Assembly (NCBI GenBank): GCA_023268255.1
Contig: JALNJX010000002.1
Coordinates: 62,001 to 126,000 of the forward strand
Source: Candidatus Wolframiiraptor sinensis
GTDB lineage: Archaea > Thermoproteota > Nitrososphaeria_A > Caldarchaeales > Wolframiiraptoraceae
Reading direction: 5' to 3'
Length of the DNA stretch: 64,000 nucleotides
The stretch's first letter is position 1. The number at the start of each line of letters is the position of its first letter. The translations under genes were made by a program, and so were the position numbers. This document shows, one piece after another, positions 1-8,530 of this stretch. The notes under the pieces are model-generated. The model saw only the letters and a program-made list of their open reading frames with translations, was not told the origin of the DNA and searched no databases.

Positions 1-563
1 ACGATAGCGGCCAGCTATACGATATCCTCAAGTTCAGGGCTGAGGAGGCGCTGATGCCCGGAGTCCTCCTAGAGGAGTCGCTGCGGCTCATCGCGGATCT
101 GGCAGGCGAGAGGGGAGACGCGAGATACGCCCTCGATATATTATGGAGGGCTGGAAAATACGCTGAGGCCGAGAGCTCAAGAGTGATCGCTCCGGAGCAC
201 GTGAGAAAGGCTGCGGCGAGCATTTACCCGGCGATAAGAAGGGAGCACCTCGAGTTCCTCAGCCAGCATGAGCGGCTAATCCTACTGGCGCTCACGAGAG
301 GGCTTCAAGGCGGGCAAGCATACGTCACGGCAGCGGACCTGTATCAGAACTATCAGCTCGTCTGCGAGGAATACTCGGCCGAGCCTAGAGCCTACACGAG
401 CTTCTGGGAGCATCTCCAGAGGCTCGACGACCTGGGAATAATCAGGATAAACGTGAGAAGCGAGGGGGCTAAGGGGAGAAGATCATACGTCTCGCTCCCG
501 GGAATCCCGGCGACGATACTCCAAGCCGAGCTCGAGTCAATACTGAGGAGAAGGCAGCTCTAG
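1..563 (+). CDS. cdc6: Cdc6/Orc1 replication initiator, C-terminal part (5' end outside window)
   Basis: The reading frame is open from the first bases and only about 187 C-terminal residues are visible. The early part contains the 'ILKFRAEEAL' segment and a helical lid typical of archaeal Orc1/Cdc6 AAA+ proteins ('RGDARYALDILWRAG', sensor-2 region). The rest fits the C-terminal winged-helix DNA-binding domain that recognises origin boxes. An internal ATG at 54 is not a believable start because the family match continues upstream of it. The gene converges on rfcL with a 4-bp stop overlap (CTAG, 560-563). Archaeal cdc6 genes often lie beside the origin, so oriC may be just left of the window; this is inference. 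Confidence 0.9.
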   Translation, partial: DSGQLYDILKFRAEEALMPGVLLEESLRLIADLAGERGDARYALDILWRAGKYAEAESSRVIAPEHVRKAAASIYPAIRREHLEFLSQHERLILLALTRGLQGGQAYVTAADLYQNYQLVCEEYSAEPRAYTSFWEHLQRLDDLGIIRINVRSEGAKGRRSYVSLPGIPATILQAELESILRRRQL

Positions 564-1849
564 CTCTTCCTCGCCCTGCGGCTCACTCTTCTGCGCGCTC
601 CAGCTTTCTCGACTTTTTCGACTTCTCCTCCTCGGAGATATGCCACCTCGGATGCCGTGAACTCGAAGTATCTCGCCATGGCGTCGCCCATCCCCCCATC
701 ATTAGCCATTATGAATGAGATGTATGGCAGCATCTGGCTCAACGCCTTGGACGTCGAGAGATGCAGCTTGGCCGCGATCTTCTGGGCTATGGATCTCCTC
801 AGCTCCCTCTCCGCGCTCGTCGACTGGAGGAACCTGATTCTCGGTGGGAAAGTGAATTTCACGAAGCCCGAGGGCTTATGCCTTCTCGCGAGCGCAACGC
901 CGCCGGTCATCACTGGAATGGCGTAGCGCATTAGCCTCCACTCCTGCCTCCTATTCACCCTCGCGAGCATCACGTCAGCTCTAGCCAGCGCCTCGAAGGC
1001 ATCGGCCAGATCGGATGGATCTGGGATCTGATCGGGCGTGTTATCAAGTATCCAAGTGTAGATCATGTCGAGATCTACCTCGAGGCCCTCCAGCGCGGCT
1101 CTAGCAGCCCTTATCGACTTCGCGTTGAAGACCATTCTGAGGGCGTCGAATATCTCCTTAACCCTGTTTCTCGCTCCTAGCGCTTCCAGGGCCTTTTCAT
1201 CAACGATTTTCCTGCCACCGGTTATGGCCTGGAAGTCGTTTATCGCCGACCTGAGATCTCCCTCACTCATCTCGGCGAGCTTCTCCAGAACCGCGTCAGG
1301 CACCTTGACTCCCTCCATCTCAGCGATCTCCCTAAGCCTCTTCACGACCTCGGCCTTTCTCAGCCTCCTGAACTCGAGCATCAAGCACTTCTCCCTAATA
1401 GGGGCAAGCTTCGGATCCCATGGATTATTTGCTATGAGAGCCAGCGGAACCCTCGTCTCGTCTATTATCCTGCTCAGCGCCGCTATCCCGCCGGCATCCT
1501 CCCTCCCGGCAACGCCATCCACCTCATCAACGACTATTATCTTCCTCGTGGAGCCATCCAGCGTGGCCTGGAGCGATGACTCCCCGACCACGGCCTTCAT
1601 CCTGGCCTCATCCCTCCAATCGCTCGCATTAACCTCGATGACGTCGTAGCCGTGCTCCTTCCCATAGGCCAGGACTAGGCTCGTCTTCCCGACGCCCGCC
1701 GGACCGTAGAGCAGAACGGCCCTCTTCTCCGGCGGCCTCCCAAGCTCCCACTGCTTCATCCACTTCACGAAGGCGTCGACGGACTCCTTATTGCCGACTA
1801 CATCGGCGACCCGCTTCGGCCTATACTTCTCAACCCAGAGTTCCGTCAA
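560..1849 (-). CDS. rfcL: Replication factor C large subunit
   Basis: 429 aa, the usual size of archaeal RfcL. It starts with the RFC signature 'LWVEKYRPK'. Walker A is 'GPAGVGKT' (about residues 49-56), Walker B is 'VVDEVDG' (about 106-112), and 'GDLRSAIND' near residue 197 is the sensor-2 region. The product is the single large subunit of the clamp loader that opens PCNA on primed DNA using ATP. The last 25 residues are very basic, and I see no clear PCNA-interacting motif at the C-terminus. The small-subunit gene ends 11 nt upstream on the same strand, so the pair forms a clamp-loader operon. Confidence 0.97.
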   Translation of the reverse strand: MTELWVEKYRPKRVADVVGNKESVDAFVKWMKQWELGRPPEKRAVLLYGPAGVGKTSLVLAYGKEHGYDVIEVNASDWRDEARMKAVVGESSLQATLDGSTRKIIVVDEVDGVAGREDAGGIAALSRIIDETRVPLALIANNPWDPKLAPIREKCLMLEFRRLRKAEVVKRLREIAEMEGVKVPDAVLEKLAEMSEGDLRSAINDFQAITGGRKIVDEKALEALGARNRVKEIFDALRMVFNAKSIRAARAALEGLEVDLDMIYTWILDNTPDQIPDPSDLADAFEALARADVMLARVNRRQEWRLMRYAIPVMTGGVALARRHKPSGFVKFTFPPRIRFLQSTSAERELRRSIAQKIAAKLHLSTSKALSQMLPYISFIMANDGGMGDAMARYFEFTASEVAYLRGGEVEKVEKAGARRRVSRRARKS

Positions 1850-1860
1850 GGATCACACCC

Positions 1861-2820
1861 TCAAGTCCGCCTCCTCTTCGCCGCGAGCCTTGCGAGAAAA
1901 GCCATGAGCTGAACCTCGGGAGTGGCTCCCTCCGATATCCTGTAATCCACCTCGCCGAGCAGGTCCAGTAGCTCAAGCTTGTCGCCCTCATCCAAGTCGA
2001 TGTAGAAGAGCTCGCGGTAGATCGCCGAGATTAAGTCGCTGGGCATGATTCCCTGCACGTAGAGGAGCCTCCTCACCTCATCTCTAGCATCCGTGAACTT
2101 TCCGGATAGCGCGAGCTCGAGTATTTTTCTTACCTCGCCCCTGCTCACGTATCCCATGACCTCGTAAACTGTCTTTTCCTCGATTCTCTTGGAGATGGAT
2201 GCGCATGCCTGAAGGATGTTTATCGCCTTCCTCATATCGCCCTCCGAGAAGTCGTAGATCACCTCGTAAGCCTGATCATCGGCCTCGAGCCCCTCATTAT
2301 TCGCTATCCGCTTGAGGTACTGGATTACGTGAGCCTTGTTCAGGGGCTTGAACCTGAAGACCGCGCACCTCGACTGTATCGGCTCGATTATCCTGTTGCT
2401 GTAGTTGGCGGCGAGTATGAACCTACACGTCGCCGAGAACTGCTCCATGACCCTCCTGAACGCGTGCTGGGCATCATCAGTCAGCTGATCGCTCTCATCC
2501 AGAAAGAGTATCTTGAAGCTGTACTCCCCCATGGGTATCTGCCTCGCGAACATCTTCACCTTCTCCCTGATAGTCTGGATCCCCCTCTCGTCGGAGGCAT
2601 TTATCTCTAAGAAGTATCCATCGTCGATGTAACTCGGGCCAAAGAGGTCTCTTGCGAACGCGTGCGCCGTCGCCGTCTTCCCTACACCGGGCGGCCCCGC
2701 GAAGAGCATGTGCGGAACAGCCTTGGTCTGGAGTATGTTTTTCAGGCTGCTGACCACCTCCTCCTGATCCACTATCTCGTCGAGGGATTTCGGCCTATAC
2801 TTCTCAACCCATGGTAGCAT
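1861..2820 (-). CDS. rfcS: Replication factor C small subunit
   Basis: About 319 aa. The N-terminus 'LPWVEKYRPK' is the RFC box. Walker A 'GPPGVGKTATAHAFARDLFG', Walker B 'LFLDESDQL' and the 'SRC' arginine finger of RFC small subunits are all present. It forms the AAA+ ring of the clamp loader with RfcL. I chose the ATG at 2820 because it starts ten residues before the conserved region and is preceded by a GAGAGGT Shine-Dalgarno-like run. An in-frame GTG at 2850 is the alternative. There is one small-subunit gene here, as in most Thermoproteota. Confidence 0.96.
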   Translation of the reverse strand: MLPWVEKYRPKSLDEIVDQEEVVSSLKNILQTKAVPHMLFAGPPGVGKTATAHAFARDLFGPSYIDDGYFLEINASDERGIQTIREKVKMFARQIPMGEYSFKILFLDESDQLTDDAQHAFRRVMEQFSATCRFILAANYSNRIIEPIQSRCAVFRFKPLNKAHVIQYLKRIANNEGLEADDQAYEVIYDFSEGDMRKAINILQACASISKRIEEKTVYEVMGYVSRGEVRKILELALSGKFTDARDEVRRLLYVQGIMPSDLISAIYRELFYIDLDEGDKLELLDLLGEVDYRISEGATPEVQLMAFLARLAAKRRRT

Positions 2821-2903
2821 TGATACCTCTCTTAGGCTCAAAGAGCTCACCTAGGAGGTTAGAGGCCATGGCTGGTAATTAGATCTTTCTCGGATTCCTC
2901 GGG

Positions 2904-3653
2904 TCATACCCTTAATCCGAATAGCTCGAGAGCATTTTGAGTGGTCTTCTCCTCAACCTTATCCAGCGAGACCCCCTTGATCCTGCTTATCCACTCTGCC
3001 GAGATCCTCACGTTTTTCGGGCGATTCACCTCATCTCTCGAGGGCGCGAGGACCGGGGCATCGCTCTCCAAGAGAATGTTTTCCAGTGGAAGCTTCTCGA
3101 CGAGCTTCTGCTTCTGCCTGCTCCTAGCGATCGATGGGGGTATGCTGAACATGTAACCCCTATGCGCGGCCCTGGCCGCGTGAGATGCATTGCCATCAAA
3201 CGCGTGCATGATCACGCGCTCAGCCCTCTTGCGTGACAAAATCTCGAGAGCATACTTCCCCGCGCTCCTCGAGTGAACTATTATCGGCAAGTCAAGTGCC
3301 TTGGCTAGATCTATGAACTCCTCGAAGACCATCTGCTGGAGCGCTCTGCTCTCTCTGCCGCCGCGCCAGTAGTCAAGCCCGACCTCGCCGACAGCAACTA
3401 TCCTCGATCTCTCCCTCTCGATAAGCCCGAGAACATCCTCGTAGCCCTCCAGATCGTATGGTGCCACGCCGATCGACGGATGAACCCTCGCGCCATCTGA
3501 TATCTCCAGGGCTTTGAGAGCATCCCGGTAGCCCAGGCCGGAGGTTATAATCAGCATCACGCCGGCCTCAACAGCCTCCTCAACTACTTGGAGCACCCTG
3601 CCCTCAAACTCCCGTGCAGTAAGATGACAATGAACGTCCACGAGCAAAGCCAA
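2904..3653 (-). CDS. TatD family metal-dependent hydrolase (DNase)
   Basis: The sequence opens with 'VDVHCHL', the first metal-binding motif of TatD amidohydrolase-fold nucleases. It continues with 'AVGEVGLDY', 'IVHSRSAG', 'MHAFDG' and 'LLESDAP', all in the expected order for the TIM-barrel family of about 250 aa. TatD enzymes are Mg-dependent 3'-5' DNases/RNases linked to DNA repair. The longest frame starts with TTG at 3713, but a TATA-like run (3712-3720) would put transcription start near 3690. TTG at 3653 or 3647, a few residues before the conserved HxH, is therefore more likely. The protein is monocistronic downstream of the broken MscS gene. Confidence 0.88.
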   Translation of the reverse strand: MALLVDVHCHLTAREFEGRVLQVVEEAVEAGVMLIITSGLGYRDALKALEISDGARVHPSIGVAPYDLEGYEDVLGLIERERSRIVAVGEVGLDYWRGGRESRALQQMVFEEFIDLAKALDLPIIVHSRSAGKYALEILSRKRAERVIMHAFDGNASHAARAAHRGYMFSIPPSIARSRQKQKLVEKLPLENILLESDAPVLAPSRDEVNRPKNVRISAEWISRIKGVSLDKVEEKTTQNALELFGLRV

Positions 3654-3711
3654 GCATCCATAAGCGACCCAGCTAATTACGATTTTTCCGGGGGCTCGTC
3701 CATCAACTTGC

Positions 3712-3720
3712 AAAATAAAA
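3712..3720 (-). promoter_or_regulatory. TATA-like box deciding the tatD start
   Basis: On the minus strand these bases read as a TTTATTTTG-type box. The expected transcription start, about 26 nt downstream, falls near 3690. That excludes the TTG at 3713 as the translation start and supports a start at 3653 or 3647. Confidence 0.45.
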
Positions 3721-3737
3721 TGTGGGGAGTTGATCGA

Positions 3738-4352
3738 TCACTGCTCCCTGGGCTTCAAGAGTATCTTTTCTCCTATTATCGCGTTATTGGGTATCAGAAC
3801 CTTGATTCCATCCGCTTTACTCAGCATCGTGAATAGCGTTGTAATGTCTTCCACCACGCCCTCCTCGCCCGCTATGATCATCGAGTCGCCTATCTTAGAT
3901 GGCCTAGCTATTAGAAGAAATAGCCCGGCCATCGTTTGCCCCAAAACCTGCTGGGATGCGAAGCCTATCACCATGCCGATGAAGCTGCCGAGAGTCACAC
4001 CTGCTGCTCCGCCGGCTATGGCCGCGAGCATTCCTCCGATGCCCATGAATCTAACAACATTTCTAATGGCGGCTGCTGTCGAATGGCCATACTTCCCGAT
4101 GGTGGACCAGTAAAAGAAGCCTGCCATGGCGCCGGCGATCATGAAGCCGAAGGCTAGGGCTAGGAGATCTGCGCGTAAACTTCATACTCCCCTACACTTA
4201 CCCCGAGCTTTAGGAGATATCCGAGATCAAGTATTTCGTGAGCACCGACACCCGATGTACAGAACTATGTAGATGACCAATTTGGCTATCGACTTGGAGA
4301 TATTCTTGGCGATCTCTGCAGGAGTTAGCTCATCTTGGGCTTGAAGAGTCAT
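3738..4352 (-). pseudogene. MscS-family mechanosensitive channel, broken by two frameshifts
   Basis: A continuous family-like protein can only be read by changing frame twice. Piece 1 runs from ATG 4352 ('MTLQAQDELTPAEIAKNISK...VLYIG') to about 4250. Piece 2 ('LGYLLKLGVSVGEYEVYA') covers roughly 4245-4165 in another frame. Piece 3 is an intact 134-residue stretch to 3738 with the MscS pore/beta-domain region ('GFASQQVLGQ', 'GEEGVVEDI', 'VLIPNNAIIG'). The two shifts cancel out. A TATA-like box near 4391-4402 sits properly for the ATG at 4352, so the promoter is preserved. The gene is either recently inactivated or carries two assembly errors, and the sequence alone cannot decide. It lies downstream of a DUF350 membrane gene. 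Confidence 0.75.
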
Positions 4353-4499
4353 CGAAGACACCTCATAACGTCAATTAAGTGCCTAAGGGGCATAAAAGAA
4401 TGCCGGGAGCCGTATTATCCGCCTCTTATGATGCAGTGGGCTAGAAACCGCGCTCATTATACCATAATTCGGGAAAAATAATTTGGGAAAGAGATTCAT

Positions 4500-5054
4500 T
4501 TAGCTTATTAGGCGTAGTATTGCGGAGGCCAGCGGCTCCGAGAGCCAGGCCACGCCTTGGCTCGCGACTAGAGAGATCGCGACGAAGGTTCCAAACAATA
4601 TTATCGCCGTCGCGATGTTTCCGTTCCTCAGCTCAGCCTCTATGTCGAATTCCTTTATGTCCGCTACTCCCGGCAGCTTCTCAGCAGCCTTCACGAGCCA
4701 TCTATAGACCCTCGACTGAGCCCATACTATCAGCACTATTGCTAGCGGCAGGCCTATGAATAGCTGAATAAGGCCTGCTATTAGCGCGGCCAGGTTGAAT
4801 TGCCCCGGTACGACTCCTCTGCTTATGCCGGTCACCGCCTGTCCGACGACGTTTCCAACGGCTATCAATATCCCGGCGATGTATATCGCCACCGCCATGT
4901 TTTTCTTGCGTATCTCCTCGAACTCGTTTATCGTCTTGGTGGTCCTATCCAAGATGTTAAGGGCTATGGTTATGCTGAATAGCGCCAAGGTCACGCCCAG
5001 AATCAGCTGTAATATCCCTATCGCGATATCCAGCAGGCTATACCACCAAGTCAT
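4500..5054 (-). CDS. Membrane protein with two DUF350-like repeats
   Basis: 184 aa with about four to six hydrophobic segments. Two copies of a DUF350-like signature are visible: 'FEEIRKKNMAVAIYIAGILIA' in the first half and 'IEAELRNGNIATAIILFG' in the second, each an amphipathic E/R-rich turn followed by a transmembrane helix. DUF350 (YjfL) proteins are inner-membrane proteins of unknown function. The start ATG has a minus-strand TATA-like CTTAAAAATATC at about 5085-5097. The broken MscS gene is 150 nt downstream with its own promoter. No function can be assigned. Confidence 0.7.
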   Translation of the reverse strand: MTWWYSLLDIAIGILQLILGVTLALFSITIALNILDRTTKTINEFEEIRKKNMAVAIYIAGILIAVGNVVGQAVTGISRGVVPGQFNLAALIAGLIQLFIGLPLAIVLIVWAQSRVYRWLVKAAEKLPGVADIKEFDIEAELRNGNIATAIILFGTFVAISLVASQGVAWLSEPLASAILRLIS

Positions 5055-5230
5055 ATAGCCCGCAACAAATAAGAATTCAGCTTATGATATTTTTAAGCTT
5101 CACATATGGATTCTATGTAACCCCTATAAGCTCTTCCGCATGCTCCATATTCTGCGCTCCGGGTACTTGTTAATGGTGCTTCTCATCCGAGGCTCGGCTA
5201 AGGAAAATGTCCTCTCCGCGCGGGGAAATC

Positions 5231-5238
5231 TTTTAAGA
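5231..5238 (+). promoter_or_regulatory. TATA box for the MBL-fold hydrolase gene
   Basis: TTTTAAGA lies 21-28 nt upstream of the ATG at 5259. That spacing predicts a leaderless or nearly leaderless transcript. Confidence 0.5.
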
Positions 5239-5258
5239 TTCCTCCCGAATGTATTAGC

Positions 5259-5915
5259 ATGCCCTTCAAGTACGGTGAGGTTGAGATTATTTGGCTCGGC
5301 CACGCGGCGTTCATGATCTCCCACCGCGGAAATATCATTTACATGGACCCGTTCAATATACAGCCGAAGGGAAGAGCCGACATAATCCTAGTATCCCATG
5401 AGCACTTCGATCATCTGAGCCTAGAGGACATCAGAAAGGTGATTAAGCCTGAGACTTATCTCATAGCGCCGGAGAATTGCCGGGATAAGCTCAGGCTCCT
5501 GAAAACCGGCGTGATAAGGCTCGTGAAGCCGGGCGACATCGCGGAGGTCAAGGGCGTTAGGATCGAGGCTGTTCCAGCCTATAATGTGAACAAGTTCAGA
5601 GCACCCGGAGTCGTCTATCACCCGAAGGAGGAGGGCTCAGTGGGATACATTCTCGAGCTCGACGGCGTCAGGATATACCATGCTGGAGATACGGACTTCA
5701 TCCCCGAGATGAGGAGCCTGAAGGTCGATATAGCGCTCGTTCCGGTTAGCGGGACATTCGTGATGACGGCTGAGGAGGCGGCCGAGGCAGTAAACGTCTT
5801 CAAGCCCAAGATAGCGATACCCATGCACTATGGCGCGATAGTCGGGTCGAGGGCCGACGCGGAGAGGTTCAAGGAGCTGGCTAAAGTCGAGGTAGTGATC
5901 CTGGAGAAAGAGTAG
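5259..5915 (+). CDS. UPF0173/UlaG-like metallo-beta-lactamase-fold hydrolase
   Basis: 218 aa. The HxHxDH metal motif is 'SHEHFDH' near residue 49. It is preceded by 'IIWLGHAAFMI' and followed by 'YHAGDTDFI' and 'AIPMHYG', the usual set of Zn ligands in the UPF0173 group of metal-dependent hydrolases related to UlaG. The natural substrate is not known. It is a single gene with its own TATA box, converging on the radical SAM gene with a 7-nt gap, so no terminator space exists between them. Confidence 0.88.
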   Translation: MPFKYGEVEIIWLGHAAFMISHRGNIIYMDPFNIQPKGRADIILVSHEHFDHLSLEDIRKVIKPETYLIAPENCRDKLRLLKTGVIRLVKPGDIAEVKGVRIEAVPAYNVNKFRAPGVVYHPKEEGSVGYILELDGVRIYHAGDTDFIPEMRSLKVDIALVPVSGTFVMTAEEAAEAVNVFKPKIAIPMHYGAIVGSRADAERFKELAKVEVVILEKE

Positions 5916-5922
5916 GGCTTGG

Positions 5923-7074
5923 CTAGGAGACGGGGCGAAAGACTATCCCGAGCTCCTCGGCGTAGCGGTAAGCTTCCTGCATCTCATCCCAGCTCGTCCT
6001 CCTAGCGATATCGGGATACTTCTCGGGATTTGTTAGGACCAGGTGCTCAGGCCTATACTGCTCCATGATATTCACTAGAACGCGGTCTCCAATGTTCTCG
6101 GCGATCCACTTCAGGATCGGCTTGGTATCGCATTCGAGGTGATTTGGTAGGACGAGGTGCCTAATAATCATGTCTCCATGTCTCGCAGCTATGAGATGAT
6201 TTCTCGTGACAGCCTCCCTATAGCCCAGCTTACCGCGGACATTCGACAGCCTCGCGGCGCACTCATTACTCCAATACTTGAAGTCTGGAAGCCATATATC
6301 CACCAGGTCTAGCAGGAGCTTCATGGACTCCATGCTGAGGTACATGTTGCTATTCCAGAGTATGGGAGCATTCACGTCCAGATACTTCAGCGACTCTATT
6401 ATGATCCAGGTATTGGGCGTCGGGTCTCCGCCGACGTAGTTTATGTTCGCGGCTCCTCCGAGCCTCAGGTTCTTCGCTATCAACGCCAGCCTCCGCGCAT
6501 CAACCCTCACCCCAGCCACCTCAAACCCTCCCCTAGGATGCGAGATATCCCAGTTCTGGCAGAAGACGCAGTGAAAGTTGCATGAGACGAAGAATATCGT
6601 CCCGGATCCGCCTTGCCCCTCCGTCCCGATTAGCGGCGCCTCCTCGCCATGATGGTGGAAGAATGAGGCGACATACGCCTCATCCCTTAAGCCGCAGACC
6701 CCCCTCTGCCCCGAGAGCCTATCGACCTCGCACCTCCACTCGCAGAACCTGCATCTTCTCAGCATCCTTCTAGCGATCTCTATCTTCAGGTCGAGGTATG
6801 ATGGGCTGGCCGGCTTAAGCCTATCCTCATCGACCCCGGAGCCGCGCATTTGCTTGAAGAGCTCCTCCGCGTCCTGCTGCAGCTCGTCGTGAATTTTCCA
6901 GAGCTCATCCTCGCTCAGCTCGGAGATGTTGCCCGGAGCCCTGATGGACCTGACGATCATGAACTTTGCCGGAGTCTCATCCAGCATGACGGAGCGGTAC
7001 CAGCTGAGCCTCCTCCGTACCTCAGGATCATTCCAGACTAGGATCGCGTCGGGCCTGATCACCCTAACCCACAA
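5923..7074 (-). CDS. PflX-like radical SAM protein (pyruvate-formate-lyase-activase-like)
   Basis: 383 aa. The radical SAM cluster motif is CxxxCxxC in 'CNFHCVFCQN'. Before it is a four-cysteine region ('CRFCEWRC' ... 'GVCGLRD'), which together with 'GSGTIFF' is typical of the COG1313/PflX group. The usual 'NINLVTPTHY' is replaced here by 'NINYVGGDPTPN'. The substrate is unknown. No pyruvate formate lyase lies nearby, so the 'activase' name should not be taken literally. The TTG start at 7074 is supported by a minus-strand TATA box about 30 nt upstream. A MEMO-family gene at 51 kb could be a functional partner as in AmmeMemoRadiSam systems, but this is not shown. Confidence 0.85.
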   Translation of the reverse strand: MWVRVIRPDAILVWNDPEVRRRLSWYRSVMLDETPAKFMIVRSIRAPGNISELSEDELWKIHDELQQDAEELFKQMRGSGVDEDRLKPASPSYLDLKIEIARRMLRRCRFCEWRCEVDRLSGQRGVCGLRDEAYVASFFHHHGEEAPLIGTEGQGGSGTIFFVSCNFHCVFCQNWDISHPRGGFEVAGVRVDARRLALIAKNLRLGGAANINYVGGDPTPNTWIIIESLKYLDVNAPILWNSNMYLSMESMKLLLDLVDIWLPDFKYWSNECAARLSNVRGKLGYREAVTRNHLIAARHGDMIIRHLVLPNHLECDTKPILKWIAENIGDRVLVNIMEQYRPEHLVLTNPEKYPDIARRTSWDEMQEAYRYAEELGIVFRPVS

Positions 7075-7103
7075 GGGTATCCATGGGTGAGATCATGAAT
7101 CGC

Positions 7104-7111
7104 TTTAAAAA
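7104..7111 (-). promoter_or_regulatory. TATA box supporting the TTG start of the radical SAM gene
   Basis: A TTTTTAAA-type box on the minus strand lies about 30 nt upstream of TTG 7074. This fits a leaderless transcript beginning at the TTG. Confidence 0.45.
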
Positions 7112-7124
7112 GGATTCCCGCGGC

Positions 7125-7646
7125 TTAGTCCCTGAATGAGGGAAGCCTCACGCCCCTCTGGCCCTGATACTTGCCCGCATAGGGCTTCTCAACCGGGGAT
7201 GAGAGCTTCGCGAAGACGACGTGAAGGAATCTATCGCCCGAGTAGAGCTTGACCGGGAATTCTCCTCCGACGAGCTCTATCGTCAGCTGGCCCTCGAAGT
7301 TCGCGTCAATTATCGTCGGCGGTATCGTTAAGCCTATCCTCGCATAGCTACTCCTCAGGTTCACGAACCCCATCAGGTCTAAAGGGAGCTTGATGTATTC
7401 TATCGTGTGGAGGAGGACGTGCTCCCTGGGCCTGATCACGAAGCTATCTCCCTCCTCGATCTCGTAGAACTCGGAGACATCGCTACCGTGGACATCCAAG
7501 ATCTTATCTACGGGCTTGAGCCTAGCTATCTGCCTCCCGATTCTCAAGTCGAGCCCATTCTCCCTAACAACATCATCCCTGAAGGGCTCTATCACGAGCC
7601 TCCCGCTCCTGATGTAGTTCCAGAGATCGAAGTCGCTCAGGATCAA
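7125..7646 (-). CDS. dcd: dCTP deaminase
   Basis: 173 aa, matching the trimeric dUTPase/Dcd fold. Visible motifs are 'ENGLDLRIG' near the start, 'EHVLLHTIEYIKLP', 'NLRSSYARIGL' (substrate-binding Arg-Ser-Ser) and 'GQLTIEL' with the catalytic glutamate. The enzyme deaminates dCTP to dUTP, or directly to dUMP in bifunctional forms, feeding thymidylate synthesis. Which form this is cannot be told by eye. The start is a TTG. The gene stands alone between the radical SAM gene and the RNase Z-like gene. Confidence 0.93.
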   Translation of the reverse strand: MILSDFDLWNYIRSGRLVIEPFRDDVVRENGLDLRIGRQIARLKPVDKILDVHGSDVSEFYEIEEGDSFVIRPREHVLLHTIEYIKLPLDLMGFVNLRSSYARIGLTIPPTIIDANFEGQLTIELVGGEFPVKLYSGDRFLHVVFAKLSSPVEKPYAGKYQGQRGVRLPSFRD

Positions 7647-7751
7647 ATGCCGTCACCAGCCCCATCAGGCTCGGATCAAAGGGATTAAAGAAATTTCCTC
7701 TCGATTGAGCATCCTGCGAGCACCCGGTAACATTCTCGAGGATTACCTAAG

Positions 7752-8516
7752 TCACACCTCGATCACGTCCAAATCCATTGGAGCGTAAACCCTTCCACCA
7801 AACTTTTCGCCGAGCTTTTCTAGGTAGCCTCGAAGCTCCTCCTCCATCTCCGGGTAGAGGTGCGTCAATATCAGGATCTCCGGGTTCACCTCGATCGCTA
7901 TTCTCAGGAGGTCTTCCGCCGACGTATGCTTGCCCTTAAGCTTATCCGCCGGGAAGGAGCACTCGTGGATTAGGACTCTTGTTCCGCGGGCGAGCTCCAC
8001 GAGCCTCGGATCAGGCACCGCATCTCCGGAATATGTTATCGATGCCGACGGCAGGTCTATCCTGTATGCAACCCCATTGAAGTGCTCCACGGGCTTGGAT
8101 CTTAAGCTGATGCCGGGCTCGAGCTCCACCATATCATCCCAGATCTCGTGGATGTCTAGAAGATCATGGCAGCCCAAGTCCGATAAGTAGCCGAATAGGT
8201 CTCGATCGGAGATCATGAGGTTTAGCATCCTCGCGATGCCCGGGGGCCCGAAGACCCTGAATGGCTTCCTGCAGCATAGGGCTCTAAGCTTAATGAATGG
8301 AAGGAGATCTGAGACATGATCGAGATGCAGATGCGTTACCAAGATGATGTTGATGCTTCCGGGATCCACGCCAGCCCTCCTGAGCTTCTCCAAGATTCCC
8401 GGCCCTATATCGAGGAGGATTCTAGGCCCATCATCCACCTCGAGCAGTATTCCCGAGGAGAACCTCTGACTTGTGGGTATTATCGAGCCCGTTCCCAGAA
8501 AGGTCAGCCTCGGCAG
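7752..8516 (-). CDS. RNase Z-like metallo-beta-lactamase protein, apparent CTG start
   Basis: About 254 aa. After 'LTFLGTGSIIPTS', the usual N-terminus of RNase Z-like proteins, come 'VTHLHLDHVSD' (HxHxDH metal motif), 'YSGDAVPD', 'HECSF' and 'ILTHLYPE'. It belongs to the COG1234 group but is shorter than classical tRNase Z. The conserved N-terminus lies between an in-frame TAG (8520-8522) and the first ATG/GTG/TTG (GTG, about 8438). The only plausible start there is CTG at 8516 (or 8507), preceded by GGAGGGAG at 8523-8530. Starting at the GTG would delete the first strands of the fold. The TAG is also the stop of the coiled-coil protein, so the gene is the last of the crenactin operon. Confidence 0.8.
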   Translation of the reverse strand: MPRLTFLGTGSIIPTSQRFSSGILLEVDDGPRILLDIGPGILEKLRRAGVDPGSINIILVTHLHLDHVSDLLPFIKLRALCCRKPFRVFGPPGIARMLNLMISDRDLFGYLSDLGCHDLLDIHEIWDDMVELEPGISLRSKPVEHFNGVAYRIDLPSASITYSGDAVPDPRLVELARGTRVLIHECSFPADKLKGKHTSAEDLLRIAIEVNPEILILTHLYPEMEEELRGYLEKLGEKFGGRVYAPMDLDVIEV

Positions 8517-8530
8517 CCGCTACTCCCTCC
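8514..8530 (-). promoter_or_regulatory. Shine-Dalgarno run and CTG start site of the RNase Z-like gene
   Basis: On the minus strand GGAGGGAG (8523-8530) is followed by TAGCGG and then CTG (8514-8516). The TAG ends the upstream gene in the same frame. The arrangement is nearly the same as at moaB (21995-22010). Confidence 0.55.

Noticed and set aside
2329-2610. Long plus-strand frames inside rfcS, fusA, cdc48 and other genes
   Set aside because: They are antisense shadows caused by the strong codon bias; the minus-strand proteins are clear family members.
5115-5225. Possible small RNA gene upstream of the MBL hydrolase
   Set aside because: The AT-rich TTTTTAAG nearby is better explained as the minus-strand promoter of the DUF350 gene, and no stable fold was seen.
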